Source: Peptoniphilus lacrimalis DSM 7455
GTDB lineage: Bacteria > Bacillota > Clostridia > Tissierellales > Peptoniphilaceae
Assembly: GCF_000378725.1 (NCBI RefSeq)
Contig: NZ_KB900368.1
Location: 124,001 to 188,000, forward strand
Direction: 5' to 3'
DNA length: 64,000 nucleotides
Made by a program: the position numbers and the translations under genes. Each line of letters starts with the position of its first letter. Position 1 is the first letter of the stretch. Positions 1 through 7,357 of the stretch are shown piece after piece. Under the pieces are notes generated by a model that saw only the letters and a program-made list of their open reading frames with translations, was not told the DNA's origin and ran no database searches.

Positions 1-228
1 TTTTCAAGAGGCAGAGAAGATATTGCAAAAAATTCTGAGATAAAAGTATTAAATGCTCAAAATATTGAACTTGATAATGAAAGAATCGGTCAAGCTGGTT
101 CACACACAATTGTAAAAGAAGTTTTCCCTCCCAAAAAAGAAGAAGTTGGAAGAAAGATAGAAGGAGATATCAATCAACAAGTAGATGAACTTATTTCTAT
201 TCTTAAAGATAAGGGGGTTTTAAACTGA
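1..228 (+). CDS. etfB: Electron transfer flavoprotein beta subunit, 3' end (partial)
   Basis: The reading frame is open from base 1 and ends in TGA at 226-228, so only the last 75 codons are present. The visible part carries IGQAGSHTIVKEVFPP, which matches the C-terminal G-x-x-GSPT-x-V and AMP-binding tail region of EtfB. EtfB pairs with EtfA to pass electrons from acyl-CoA dehydrogenases, and in anaerobic Firmicutes often works with butyryl-CoA dehydrogenase. Its stop overlaps the etfA start by one base (TGATG), so the two are translationally coupled. The upstream gene, probably an acyl-CoA dehydrogenase, lies outside the window. Confidence 0.93.
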   Translation, partial: FSRGREDIAKNSEIKVLNAQNIELDNERIGQAGSHTIVKEVFPPKKEEVGRKIEGDINQQVDELISILKDKGVLN

Positions 229-1226
229 TGAGTAATAATATTTGGGTTGTTATTGAAAATGCTGAAAATGACCTTACTGAACTTAGTAAGGAAATGATGA
301 ATAAGGCTAAAGCAATTGCCAAAACTCTAAACAAAAAATTAGTAGCAGTTATCAGTGGTTACAATGAAGAAGAAATTTGTAAAAAATCAATAGCTTACGG
401 AGCTGATTTAGTCTTAAACTGTAATCATAAACTTTTAAAGGATTACACAACCCTTCCATACACAAAAGTTTTCAACGAAATAATTGATAAATATAATCCA
501 TACTTGGTAATATTCCCAGCTTCTGTAAATGGACGTGATCTTGCAGGAAGATTATGTGCTAAGAAAAATTTAGGTCTTGTAGCTGAATGCAGCGACCTAA
601 AGTTAGATGGAGAAGATATTAAATTTATAAGGCCCACTTTTGATGGAAAATTATTTTCTGATATAAGAGTTACAACAAAGCCTATGTTTGCAACAATTGG
701 ACATGGTGCCTTTTCTCCTGCAAAATATGACAATGAGAATAAGGGCGAAATTATAGAAGAAAAAGTTGAAATGACAGATGCAGACATCTTAACAGAAATT
801 CTATCAAAAATACCAAGTCAAGTTAAAGAATCTGAATTGATTTTTGAAAATGCTAAAATAATAGTTTCTGGTGGAATGGGTCTTGTAGAATCTAAAAATT
901 GGCACTTAATAGAAGAATTTGCCGATGCATTAGGTGCTAGTGTTGGAGCATCAAAACCTATTTGTGATCTTGGAATTTGCTCAAGCGATTTTCAAGTGGG
1001 AGTAACAGGAAAAAAAGTAAGTCCTGATATTTATATTGCAGTAGGTATTTCTGGAGCTATTCAACATATAAATGGTATTAAAAAGTCAAAACTTATTATA
1101 GCAATAAATAGTGACCCCAATGCACCAATATTTCAAATCGCTCACTATGGAATAGTTGCAGATTTATTTGATATTCTTCCAAAATTAACTGAAAAAATAA
1201 ATAAAGAAAAATTGCTTGACTTATGA
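228..1226 (+). CDS. etfA: Electron transfer flavoprotein alpha subunit
   Basis: This 332-residue protein has the N-terminal ETF domain (about 1-190) and the C-terminal FAD-binding domain (about 205-325). Visible FAD motifs are SGGMG (214-218), QVGVTGKKV (near 256-264), AVGISGAIQH (271-280) and DPNAPIF (from 296). The usual Ser-Arg of the FAD loop reads Ser-Lys here, a conservative change. It forms a heterodimer with EtfB and carries the electron-transferring FAD in the cytoplasm. The start overlaps the etfB stop. A hairpin terminator follows 17 bases after the stop. Confidence 0.96.
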   Translation: MSNNIWVVIENAENDLTELSKEMMNKAKAIAKTLNKKLVAVISGYNEEEICKKSIAYGADLVLNCNHKLLKDYTTLPYTKVFNEIIDKYNPYLVIFPASVNGRDLAGRLCAKKNLGLVAECSDLKLDGEDIKFIRPTFDGKLFSDIRVTTKPMFATIGHGAFSPAKYDNENKGEIIEEKVEMTDADILTEILSKIPSQVKESELIFENAKIIVSGGMGLVESKNWHLIEEFADALGASVGASKPICDLGICSSDFQVGVTGKKVSPDIYIAVGISGAIQHINGIKKSKLIIAINSDPNAPIFQIAHYGIVADLFDILPKLTEKINKEKLLDL

Positions 1227-1242
1227 TTAATTTAAAGCAAGA

Positions 1243-1270
1243 AAAAAAGGACCTCAAATGGTCCTTTTTG
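1243..1270. terminator. Bidirectional terminator between etfA and rplL
   Basis: AAAAAGGACC pairs with GGTCCTTTTT around a six-base loop. The stem is flanked by A and T runs on both sides, so it can end both the etfBA transcript (+) and the convergent rplJ-rplL transcript (-). Confidence 0.85.
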
Positions 1271-1286
1271 TATGCAAAAAATTAAA

Positions 1287-1667
1287 TTACTTAACTTCTA
1301 CAGTTGCTCCGGCTTCTTCAAGTTTTGCTTTGATGTCGTTAGCTTCGTCTTGAGAAACGCCTTCTTTAACTGGCTTTGGTGCTCCGTCTACTAGAGCTTT
1401 TGCATCTTTAAGTCCAAGTCCAGTAATATCTTTAACAACTTTAATTACTTTAACTTTTTCTTGTCCAGCTTCTGTAATTACTACATCAAACTCAGTTTTT
1501 TCTTCAGCTGCTGCTGGAGCTGCTCCACCTGCAACTGGTGCTGCTGCTGCAACTGGTGCTGCTGCAGAAACGCCAAATTCTTCTTCTAATGCTTTAACTA
1601 CTTCTGATAATTCTAATACTGTAAGTTCTTTAATTTCTTCAATAAGTTTTTGAGTTTTTTCTGACAT
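1287..1667 (-). CDS. rplL: Ribosomal protein L7/L12
   Basis: The 126-residue protein starts [15 protein letters not shown]. It has an N-terminal dimerisation helix, an Ala/Pro/Gly-rich hinge (about 47-70) and the C-terminal factor-binding domain with [21 protein letters not shown]. It forms the L12 stalk that recruits elongation factors to the 50S subunit. The frame is open further upstream, but the ATG at 1665-1667 is chosen because GGAGGAAAATT precedes it and it gives the family-typical N-terminus. It lies 31 bases after rplJ. rpoB and rpoC, which often follow, are not here; a convergent etfBA operon takes their place. Confidence 0.97.
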   Translation of the reverse strand: MSEKTQKLIEEIKELTVLELSEVVKALEEEFGVSAAAPVAAAAPVAGGAAPAAAEEKTEFDVVITEAGQEKVKVIKVVKDITGLGLKDAKALVDGAPKPVKEGVSQDEANDIKAKLEEAGATVEVK

Positions 1668-1698
1668 TTTAATTTTCCTCCTAATTTTTATGCAAGCC

Positions 1699-2232
1699 TT
1701 AAGCTGCATCTCCTTGTTTTTCTGCTATAGCGTTTAATACTATTGCAAGTGATCTGATTGTTCCGTTTAAAACATTTGCCAATCCTTGTATTGGTGCATT
1801 TAATCCACCTAAAACTTGGGCAATCAACACTTCCTTAGATGGTAATTTAGCTAATGCATCTACTTCAGCTAATGATAAAACTTTTCCATCAACGATACCT
1901 GTTTTAATCTCAAGTGCTTCATGATCTTTTGCAAAATCAGATGAAATTTTAGCTGCACTTGCAGGATCTGCCATACCCAATGCTATGGCTGAAGGTCCTT
2001 TAAGAAATTCATCAAGGTCTTCATAACCAAGTTCCTTAAAAGCACGTTTCATCATAGTATTCTTATATACTTTATATTCAACTTGAGCTTCTCTATATTT
2101 ATTTCTAAGTTCAGTTACTTCTTCAACATTAAGTCCCCTGTAATTTAGAAGAACTATAGATTGTGCCTTATCAATTTTTTCTTTGATTTCAGAAACTACG
2201 GCTTGTTTAGCTTGTAATTTTTCTTCTTTCAC
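1699..2232 (-). CDS. rplJ: Ribosomal protein L10
   Basis: This 177-residue L10 has the usual [19 protein letters not shown] start, the [15 protein letters not shown] motif and a C-terminal helix that anchors L12 dimers. The start is a GTG at 2230-2232, seven bases after a perfect GGAGG; a longer frame begins ten codons earlier but would place the Shine-Dalgarno sequence inside the gene. L10-L12 also represses its own mRNA through the leader found just upstream. The gene is separated from rplA-rplK by the biotin operon, whereas in most Firmicutes rplKAJL are contiguous. Confidence 0.96.
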   Translation of the reverse strand: MKEEKLQAKQAVVSEIKEKIDKAQSIVLLNYRGLNVEEVTELRNKYREAQVEYKVYKNTMMKRAFKELGYEDLDEFLKGPSAIALGMADPASAAKISSDFAKDHEALEIKTGIVDGKVLSLAEVDALAKLPSKEVLIAQVLGGLNAPIQGLANVLNGTIRSLAIVLNAIAEKQGDAA

Positions 2233-2235
2233 CTT

Positions 2236-2362
2236 CTCACCTCCATAAATAAAAAATCTCACACCGCTTGTGAGACTTGAAAATCAAAATATTATCCTTG
2301 AAATTTCAAACCTCGGTAGGAAATTAAGAATACTCACCTACTGTCTGCGGTCGTTAACTTGT
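2236..2362 (-). promoter_or_regulatory. L10 leader (autoregulatory 5' UTR of rplJ-rplL)
   Basis: On the minus strand the leader contains CCGCAGACAGTAGGTG and TTCCTACCGAGG, the conserved elements of the Firmicutes L10 leader that binds the L10-(L12)4 complex. It ends in a CTCACA/TGTGAG hairpin followed by a U run (terminator-like, 2250-2277) just before the rplJ Shine-Dalgarno sequence, which suits transcription attenuation when free L10 is in excess. Confidence 0.88.
2250..2277 (-). terminator. Attenuator hairpin of the L10 leader
   Basis: CTCACA pairs with TGTGAG around an AGCGG-type loop and is followed by ATTTTTTATT on the minus strand. It lies between the L10 leader core and the rplJ ribosome-binding site. 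Confidence 0.75.
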
Positions 2363-2365
2363 AGT

Positions 2366-2394
2366 ATTATATACTTTTTATTTTTATTTGTCAA
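2366..2394 (-). promoter_or_regulatory. rplJ-rplL promoter
   Basis: On the minus strand a perfect TTGACA (2389-2394) and a perfect TATAAT (2366-2371) are separated by 17 bases, a consensus sigma-A promoter. It feeds the L10 leader. Confidence 0.92.
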
Positions 2395-2423
2395 CACAAA
2401 AATAAATTTTAATTCATATTTAT

Positions 2424-2454
2424 TTGTTATCCTATAAAATTTTTATGTTGACAT
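2424..2454 (+). promoter_or_regulatory. Candidate BirA (biotin repressor) operator
   Basis: TTGTTATCC (2424-2432) and TGTTGACAT (2446-2454) are imperfect inverted half-sites separated by 13 bases. They resemble the Firmicutes BirA operator type, TTGTTAACC-spacer-GGTTAACAA. The right half-site covers the -35 box of the bioY promoter, so binding would block transcription. The match is imperfect, so this is an inference. Confidence 0.5.
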
Positions 2455-2476
2455 TATTTTTTTAAAATGTTATCTT
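2448..2476 (+). promoter_or_regulatory. bioYDA promoter
   Basis: A perfect TTGACA (2448-2453) is followed after 17 bases by TATCTT (2471-2476). It predicts a very short leader of about 15 bases before the bioY start. Confidence 0.65.
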
Positions 2477-2497
2477 AATTTTTGTTAGGAGGAATTT

Positions 2498-3070
2498 ATG
2501 AAAAATAAGAATGTTAGAGATTTAGTTTTATGCTCGCTATTTGTGGCGCTGATTGCTATAGGTGCATTTATAAAAATACCTATTCCTGTTGTACCCTTTA
2601 CATTGCAATTATTGTTCACCATGCTTGCAGGTTTACTATTAGGACCTAGTCTAGGTTTTTTATCAGTCCTTGTATATATAATCTTAGGGCTGATTGGACT
2701 TCCAATATTTACTGAAGGTGGAGGAATTTTTTATATTTTTAAACCTAGCTTCGGTTACATATTAGGATTTGCTTTTGGTGCATATTTGACAGGATATTTA
2801 GCCCATAAAGATAATAACCCTAGTATAAAAAGACTTTTATTTGCAAATTTTTCAGGTTTAATTGTAGTTTATTCATTTGGAATGATTTATTATTACTTTA
2901 TAAGTAATTATTATTTGAATAATCCCATTGGTGTTTGGACTTTAATTTTATACTGTTTTATATTGGCTGTGCCTGGAGATATTTTCCTTTGCCTTATTGG
3001 TGGCTTATTGGCAAAGAGGCTTATTCCAATTTTGAGTAAAAATTTTAACTACAGGAGGCAATATGAGTAA
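2498..3070 (+). CDS. bioY: BioY biotin transporter substrate-binding subunit
   Basis: This 190-residue protein has about six hydrophobic segments. It carries the BioY family features VALIAIGAFIKIPIPVVPFT (12-31) and FTEGGG, with a Gly-rich loop near GYILGFAFGAYLTG. BioY is the S-component of ECF-type biotin uptake; the energising EcfAA'T module is not in the window. It starts after TTAGGAGG. It overlaps bioD by eight bases, so uptake and late synthesis genes are co-transcribed. A possible BirA operator precedes it. Confidence 0.93.
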   Translation: MKNKNVRDLVLCSLFVALIAIGAFIKIPIPVVPFTLQLLFTMLAGLLLGPSLGFLSVLVYIILGLIGLPIFTEGGGIFYIFKPSFGYILGFAFGAYLTGYLAHKDNNPSIKRLLFANFSGLIVVYSFGMIYYYFISNYYLNNPIGVWTLILYCFILAVPGDIFLCLIGGLLAKRLIPILSKNFNYRRQYE

Positions 3071-3749
3071 TAGTATATTTATAACCGGAACTGGAACAGA
3101 TATTGGCAAAACTTATGTTAGTGGATTAATTGTGAAAAAATTAAAGGACTATGGTTTTAAATCTTCTTATTACAAGGCAGCTATGAGTGGTAACCTTAGA
3201 GATGAAAAGTCTAATTTGATACCGGGTGATGCTAAATTCGTAAAAGATATTTCTGGAATTGACCAACCATTAAATGAAATGTGTAATTATGTGTATGAAA
3301 ATGCAGTTTCACCCCATCTTGCTGCAAAAATTGAAGGTAATCCTGTAGACTTAGATGTAGCCGTTGAAAGATTTAATGAAGTTAAAGAAAAAAGTGACTT
3401 TGTAACCGTTGAAGGATCAGGTGGAATTTTATGCCCCCTTCGTTTTGACCATGAATATAAATTTTCATTAGAAGATTTTATAAAAAAATGCAATTTATCT
3501 TGTATTTTAGTTGCAGATGCCGGACTTGGAACTATTAATAATGTAGTTCTTACTCATTATTATATGAAAAATAATGGGTTAAAATTAAAGGGAATAATTT
3601 TTAATAACTATATTCCTGAAGATATAATGCAAGAAGATAATATTAAAATGTGTAAATATTTAACAGGTCTTAATGTTCTTGCCTGTGTAAAAAAAGATGA
3701 TAAAGATATAGATATTAAAAAAGAAGATTTTGAAAAAATTTACGAATAG
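3063..3749 (+). CDS. bioD: Dethiobiotin synthetase
   Basis: This 228-residue P-loop enzyme has GTGTDIGKT at 9-17, the BioD Walker A, followed by the substrate motif VEGSGGILCPL near 116-126. It carboxylates and cyclises 7,8-diaminopelargonate to dethiobiotin using ATP and CO2. The Shine-Dalgarno sequence AGGAGG lies inside the end of bioY. Length is normal for the family. In this window it is accompanied only by bioY and bioA; bioB and bioF are not seen. Confidence 0.93.
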   Translation: MSNSIFITGTGTDIGKTYVSGLIVKKLKDYGFKSSYYKAAMSGNLRDEKSNLIPGDAKFVKDISGIDQPLNEMCNYVYENAVSPHLAAKIEGNPVDLDVAVERFNEVKEKSDFVTVEGSGGILCPLRFDHEYKFSLEDFIKKCNLSCILVADAGLGTINNVVLTHYYMKNNGLKLKGIIFNNYIPEDIMQEDNIKMCKYLTGLNVLACVKKDDKDIDIKKEDFEKIYE

Positions 3750-3758
3750 GAGGTCGCT

Positions 3759-4958
3759 ATGATTTGGTATCCCTATGAACAAATGAAAACAATGAAAAAA
3801 CCGATCAAAGTCATTGATGCTAAAGGAGTCTACTTATATACACAAGATACAAAATTAATTGACTCTGTTTCATCTTGGTGGTCAGTTATGTTTGGTTATA
3901 AGAACAAAGAGCTTAATCAAGCTATTAAAGATCAAGTAGATAAATTTTCCCATATCATGCTTGGTGGTCTAACTCATGAACCAGTAGAAAAACTTTCAAA
4001 TAAATTAAAAGAATATCTTCCAGGCGACTTGGATTATCCATTCTTCTCAGACTCAGGTTCTGTTGCAGTGGAAGTAGCTTTAAAAATGGCTTTGCAATAT
4101 TATATAAATCAAGGACGCACAGAAAAAAGAATGGTTATGTCCCTAACTAACTCATACCATGGAGATACATTTAAAACCATGGAAGTAGGTGACGATGAAG
4201 ATTATCACTTTATCTTAAAGGCTTATGGTAAAAGCCCTTATGTAGTCCATGTTGATACACAAATACCAGCACTTGAAGAAGCCTTTAAAAAATATGGTGA
4301 AAAGTTAAACTCTTTTATTGTTGAACCTCTATTACAAGGTGCCGGAGGAATGAAAATGTATGATATATCATTCTTAAAAAGAGCAAGAGAACTATGCGAC
4401 CAATATGATGTAGTTTTGATATTTGATGAAGTTGCCACAGGATTTGGTAAAACTGGCAATAGGTTTGTATCAGATCTTGTCCTTCCAGATATTTTAGTTC
4501 TTGGTAAGGCATTAACCGCTGGATACATGGGTCACGCTGTAACTGTAGCAAATAAAAAAATTTATTATGGATTTTATGATGATGACCCTAGCCATGCCCT
4601 AATGCATGGACCAACTTTTATGGCTAATCCTCTAGCCTGTTGTGTAGCCTTAAAAGCAATAGAAATATTTGAAAGAGATAAGTACATGGAAAAGGTAAAA
4701 CACTTAGAAGAAGTTGCAAAAGAAGAGATGAAAGGCTTTTGTGATGATAGGATAAAGGAAGTAAGAATTATGGGAGATGTGGTTTGCATTGAAGTTAAAG
4801 ATGCAAAAACTCTTGATGGTTACCAAGACTTCGCATACAAAAAAGGAGTTTTTGCAAGACCATTTTTAAACTGCTTATACTCAATGCCACCCATGATCAT
4901 TAAAGACGATGAACTTAAAAAAATACTTAAAACCATGAAAGAATGGTTTGAAAAATGA
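3759..4958 (+). CDS. bioA: Adenosylmethionine-8-amino-7-oxononanoate aminotransferase
   Basis: This 399-residue class-III PLP aminotransferase starts with the BioA-typical WYPYEQM and has SSWW near 38-41. The DEVATGFG motif (about 223-230) supplies the Asp that contacts the PLP ring. The PLP lysine is K250 in LVLGKALTAGYMG. It makes 7,8-diaminopelargonate from KAPA, the substrate of BioD. It follows bioD by nine bases with its own GGAGG. Family length is typically 420-450, so this is a slightly compact form. A strong terminator follows. Confidence 0.92.
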   Translation: MIWYPYEQMKTMKKPIKVIDAKGVYLYTQDTKLIDSVSSWWSVMFGYKNKELNQAIKDQVDKFSHIMLGGLTHEPVEKLSNKLKEYLPGDLDYPFFSDSGSVAVEVALKMALQYYINQGRTEKRMVMSLTNSYHGDTFKTMEVGDDEDYHFILKAYGKSPYVVHVDTQIPALEEAFKKYGEKLNSFIVEPLLQGAGGMKMYDISFLKRARELCDQYDVVLIFDEVATGFGKTGNRFVSDLVLPDILVLGKALTAGYMGHAVTVANKKIYYGFYDDDPSHALMHGPTFMANPLACCVALKAIEIFERDKYMEKVKHLEEVAKEEMKGFCDDRIKEVRIMGDVVCIEVKDAKTLDGYQDFAYKKGVFARPFLNCLYSMPPMIIKDDELKKILKTMKEWFEK

Positions 4959-4968
4959 CAGAAAATTA

Positions 4969-4998
4969 TCAGCTAGTTTTTACTAGCTGATTTTTATT
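4969..4998 (+). terminator. Terminator of the bioYDA operon
   Basis: TCAGCTAG pairs with CTAGCTGA around a short loop and is followed by TTTTTATT, ten bases after the bioA stop. Confidence 0.9.
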
Positions 4999-5081
4999 AA
5001 TTATTAATATTAATTCATCTTTAAAATTATTGGTATTTTTAAGAAAACTTTACTTACAATTTCATTTCCCTAATTATATGT

Positions 5082-5112
5082 AAAAAAACCACAGATATAA
5101 ATCTGTGGTTTA
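5082..5112 (-). terminator. Terminator after rplA
   Basis: On the minus strand AAACCACAGAT pairs with ATCTGTGGTTT around a four-base loop and is followed by a T run. It ends the rpmG-secE-nusG-rplK-rplA transcript before the bio genes. Confidence 0.9.
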
Positions 5113-5120
5113 TAGGTGTT

Positions 5121-5822
5121 TTATCTAGCCATTAATTTTTCACCGTTTAATCTGATGCCAGGTCCCATTGTTGTAGAAACTGTAACTGATTTTAAATATT
5201 TACCTTTTGCAGAAGCTGGTTTAGCTTTTATTACTGCTTCAGAAATTGTTTTAAAGTTTTCAGCTAACTTTTCTTGACCAAAAGAAACCTTACCGATTGG
5301 TACATTAATTATTGCTGCTTTGTCTACTCTATATTCAACTTTACCAGCTTTTGTATCTTTTATAGCATTTGCTAATTCAAAAGTTACTGTACCTGATTTT
5401 GGATTTGGCATTAATCCCTTAGGTCCTAGGATTCTACCAATTTTACCAACAACCCCCATCATATCTGGAGTTGCAATAACTACATCAAAATCAAACCAAT
5501 TTTCATTTTTAATTTTTTCAACATATTCATCGCCACCAGCGTAATCAGCACCGGCTTCTAGAGCTTCTTTAACTTTATCACCCTTAGCGAGAACTAAAAC
5601 TTTTACGGACTTTCCAGTTCCGTTTGGAAGTACAACAGTACCTCTAACTTGTTGGTCAGCGTGTCTTGGGTCTACACCAAGTCTCATAGCTAATTCAACA
5701 GTTTCATCAAATTTAGCTGAAGCTGTTTTTAATACTAGGCTTAGTGCTTCATCTACATCATAAAGCTTTTCTTTATCAATTAACTTTAAAGCTTCTAAAT
5801 ATTTTTTTCCTCTTTTTGGCAT
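5121..5822 (-). CDS. rplA: Ribosomal protein L1
   Basis: The 233-residue L1 starts [16 protein letters not shown] and contains the conserved [19 protein letters not shown] and PNPKSGTVT motifs and the TMGPGIRL C-terminus. It binds 23S rRNA at the L1 stalk. The ATG at 5820-5822 is preferred over a start ten codons upstream because GGAGG lies properly before it. It ends the secE-nusG-rplK-rplA operon; a terminator follows directly. Confidence 0.97.
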   Translation of the reverse strand: MPKRGKKYLEALKLIDKEKLYDVDEALSLVLKTASAKFDETVELAMRLGVDPRHADQQVRGTVVLPNGTGKSVKVLVLAKGDKVKEALEAGADYAGGDEYVEKIKNENWFDFDVVIATPDMMGVVGKIGRILGPKGLMPNPKSGTVTFELANAIKDTKAGKVEYRVDKAAIINVPIGKVSFGQEKLAENFKTISEAVIKAKPASAKGKYLKSVTVSTTMGPGIRLNGEKLMAR

Positions 5823-5861
5823 TATTAACCTCCTTGTGGTACTTACGACCAAAGTCTCCCA

Positions 5862-6287
5862 CTAATCTTCTACTTCAATACCCATACTTCTTGCAGTACC
5901 TTTAATCATTGACATTGCTGCTTCTAATGATGCTGCATTAAGATCTGGCATTTTTGTTTTTGCAATTTCTTCAACTTGAGCTTTTTTAAGTTTACCAACC
6001 TTTTTCTTGTTTGGTTCTCCACTTGCACTCTTAAGTCCTAAAGCTTTTTTAATTAGAACAGGTGCTGGTGGAGTTTTTGTAATAAATGTAAATGATCTAT
6101 CTTGATATACAGTTAGTACAACAGGAATAATCATCCCAGCTTGATCAGCTGTTTTTGCGTTAAACTCTTTTGTAAATTGCATAATATTAACACCGTGAGG
6201 TCCAAGTGCTGTACCTACTGGTGGTGCAGGTGTTGCTTTTCCTGCAGGAATTTGTAATTTTACTAATGCTATGACTTTTTTTGCCAT
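5862..6287 (-). CDS. rplK: Ribosomal protein L11
   Basis: The 141-residue L11 has the N-terminal domain motifs [20 protein letters not shown] (11-30) and [12 protein letters not shown], and a C-terminal RNA-binding domain ending [12 protein letters not shown]. It forms the GTPase-associated centre with 23S rRNA and is needed for the stringent response. It is preceded by GGAGG and sits between nusG and rplA, the usual order. Confidence 0.97.
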   Translation of the reverse strand: MAKKVIALVKLQIPAGKATPAPPVGTALGPHGVNIMQFTKEFNAKTADQAGMIIPVVLTVYQDRSFTFITKTPPAPVLIKKALGLKSASGEPNKKKVGKLKKAQVEEIAKTKMPDLNAASLEAAMSMIKGTARSMGIEVED

Positions 6288-6329
6288 TATATCCTCCTTG
6301 TGGTCTTTCGGGTTTACCCTCCCACTAAA

Positions 6330-6869
6330 TTAAGCTTTTATAATTTGATTGAAATCCAATTCTACCAAAGTATCTCTACCAAACATAGAAATACTTACCT
6401 TGACCTTGCCCTTTTCATAATTGAAGGAATCAATAATTCCTACAAGTTCATTGAAAGGACCACTGATTACTCTTACAGTTTCACCTATTTCATAGTTACC
6501 AAACAATTCTTTGTTATCAGTAACACCAAGTAATAATACTTCTTCTTCAGATAAAGGAACAGGTTTAGATGCCGGACCTACAAATCCAGTAACTCCCCTT
6601 GTATTTCTAACGAGATACCAAGTTTCATCATTCATGATCATCTTAACCAGTACATAGGAAGGAAACATTTTTCTCTCTTTAGCCTTAGAAAGTCCGTCTT
6701 TTGTTTCAACGTAGTTTTCCATAGGAACTCTAATATCAAGAATTAAATCTTCCATTTTCCTATTAGCAACCATGGCTTCCATAGTATCCTTCACTTTATT
6801 TTCATAACCTGAATAAGTATGGATTACATACCACTTAGCTGCGTCCTTTGTTATATCTTTTTCATCCAC
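6330..6869 (-). CDS. nusG: Transcription termination/antitermination factor NusG
   Basis: The protein is 179 residues from a GTG start (6867-6869). It has the NGN domain (AAKWYVIHTYSGYENKVKD and GVTGFVGP) and a C-terminal KOW domain (GETVRVISGPFNELVGIIDS). It binds RNA polymerase and couples it to ribosomes or Rho. The frame is open to a TTG six codons upstream, but GAGGG lies seven bases before the GTG. It starts just after the secE stop. Confidence 0.95.
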   Translation of the reverse strand: MDEKDITKDAAKWYVIHTYSGYENKVKDTMEAMVANRKMEDLILDIRVPMENYVETKDGLSKAKERKMFPSYVLVKMIMNDETWYLVRNTRGVTGFVGPASKPVPLSEEEVLLLGVTDNKELFGNYEIGETVRVISGPFNELVGIIDSFNYEKGKVKVSISMFGRDTLVELDFNQIIKA

Positions 6870-6883
6870 TGTATTACCCTCTA

Positions 6884-7099
6884 TCAATATATTGGTTTTA
6901 GTAAAAATACTATAAACCTGTCATATAGTGAAAGTAAAAGTGCACATGCGATTGAAACTCCTATAACTATTAAAGAATATTGTACTATTTGTTTCTTGGA
7001 AGGCCATACAACTTTTTTGAATTCAGATTTCACACCTCTAAAATATTTACCAAGACCGCCTTTTTTTTCGTCAGTCTTTGCTACTTTATTAGTTGCCAT
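6884..7099 (-). CDS. secE: Preprotein translocase subunit SecE
   Basis: This short 71-residue protein has a cytoplasmic basic helix with EFKKVVWPSKKQIVQYS, the SecE signature, and one transmembrane segment near 45-65. It forms the SecYEG channel with SecY and SecG. Position between rpmG and nusG is the normal Firmicutes order. A GGAGG lies eight bases upstream of the ATG. Confidence 0.96.
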   Translation of the reverse strand: MATNKVAKTDEKKGGLGKYFRGVKSEFKKVVWPSKKQIVQYSLIVIGVSIACALLLSLYDRFIVFLLKPIY

Positions 7100-7108
7100 A
7101 AATCCTCC

Positions 7109-7258
7109 TTACTTAGTTTCCTTGTGAAGAGTATGCTTCTTACAAAACTTGCAATATTTTTTCAATTCCAATCTTTGTGTAGTATTTTTTTTGTTTTTGT
7201 ATGTCACATAATTTCTATTTTTACAATCTGGACATTCAAGAACTACTCTATCGGCCAT
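7109..7258 (-). CDS. rpmG: Ribosomal protein L33
   Basis: The 49-residue protein starts [20 protein letters not shown]. It has two Cys pairs, CPDC (9-12) and CKFC (36-39), the zinc-ribbon form of L33. The ATG at 7256-7258 follows AGGAGGTG. It is the first gene of the rpmG-secE-nusG-rplK-rplA operon. It is short enough to be missed by size filters. Confidence 0.94.
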   Translation of the reverse strand: MADRVVLECPDCKNRNYVTYKNKKNTTQRLELKKYCKFCKKHTLHKETK

Positions 7259-7277
7259 TAAAACACCTCCTGATGTC

Positions 7278-7303
7278 AAAAAAAAGAGCCGCCTTCAGGC
7301 TCC
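7278..7303 (-). terminator. Hairpin with U-run in the rpmG operon leader
   Basis: On the minus strand GGAGCC-TGAAGGC-GGCTC is followed by eight T, ending only a few bases before the rpmG ribosome-binding site. The likely rpmG promoter lies upstream of this hairpin (7322-7350), so it would act inside the operon's own leader as an attenuator, or also serve as the terminator of the gene at 7358-8389. Confidence 0.75.
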
Positions 7304-7321
7304 TTAAATTTTTACTAATAT

Positions 7322-7350
7322 AATCTACCATAAAATCGGCTATTTGTAAA
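7322..7350 (-). promoter_or_regulatory. Likely rpmG-secE-nusG-rplKA promoter
   Basis: On the minus strand TTTACA (7345-7350) and TAGATT (7322-7327) are 17 bases apart. There is no room for a promoter between the terminator-like hairpin at 7278-7303 and the rpmG start. Confidence 0.6.
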
Positions 7351-7357
7351 GATTTTT

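Noticed and set aside
2233-2262. A longer L10 starting ten codons upstream
   Set aside because: The Shine-Dalgarno GGAGG would then lie inside the gene. The GTG at 2230-2232 has ideal spacing.
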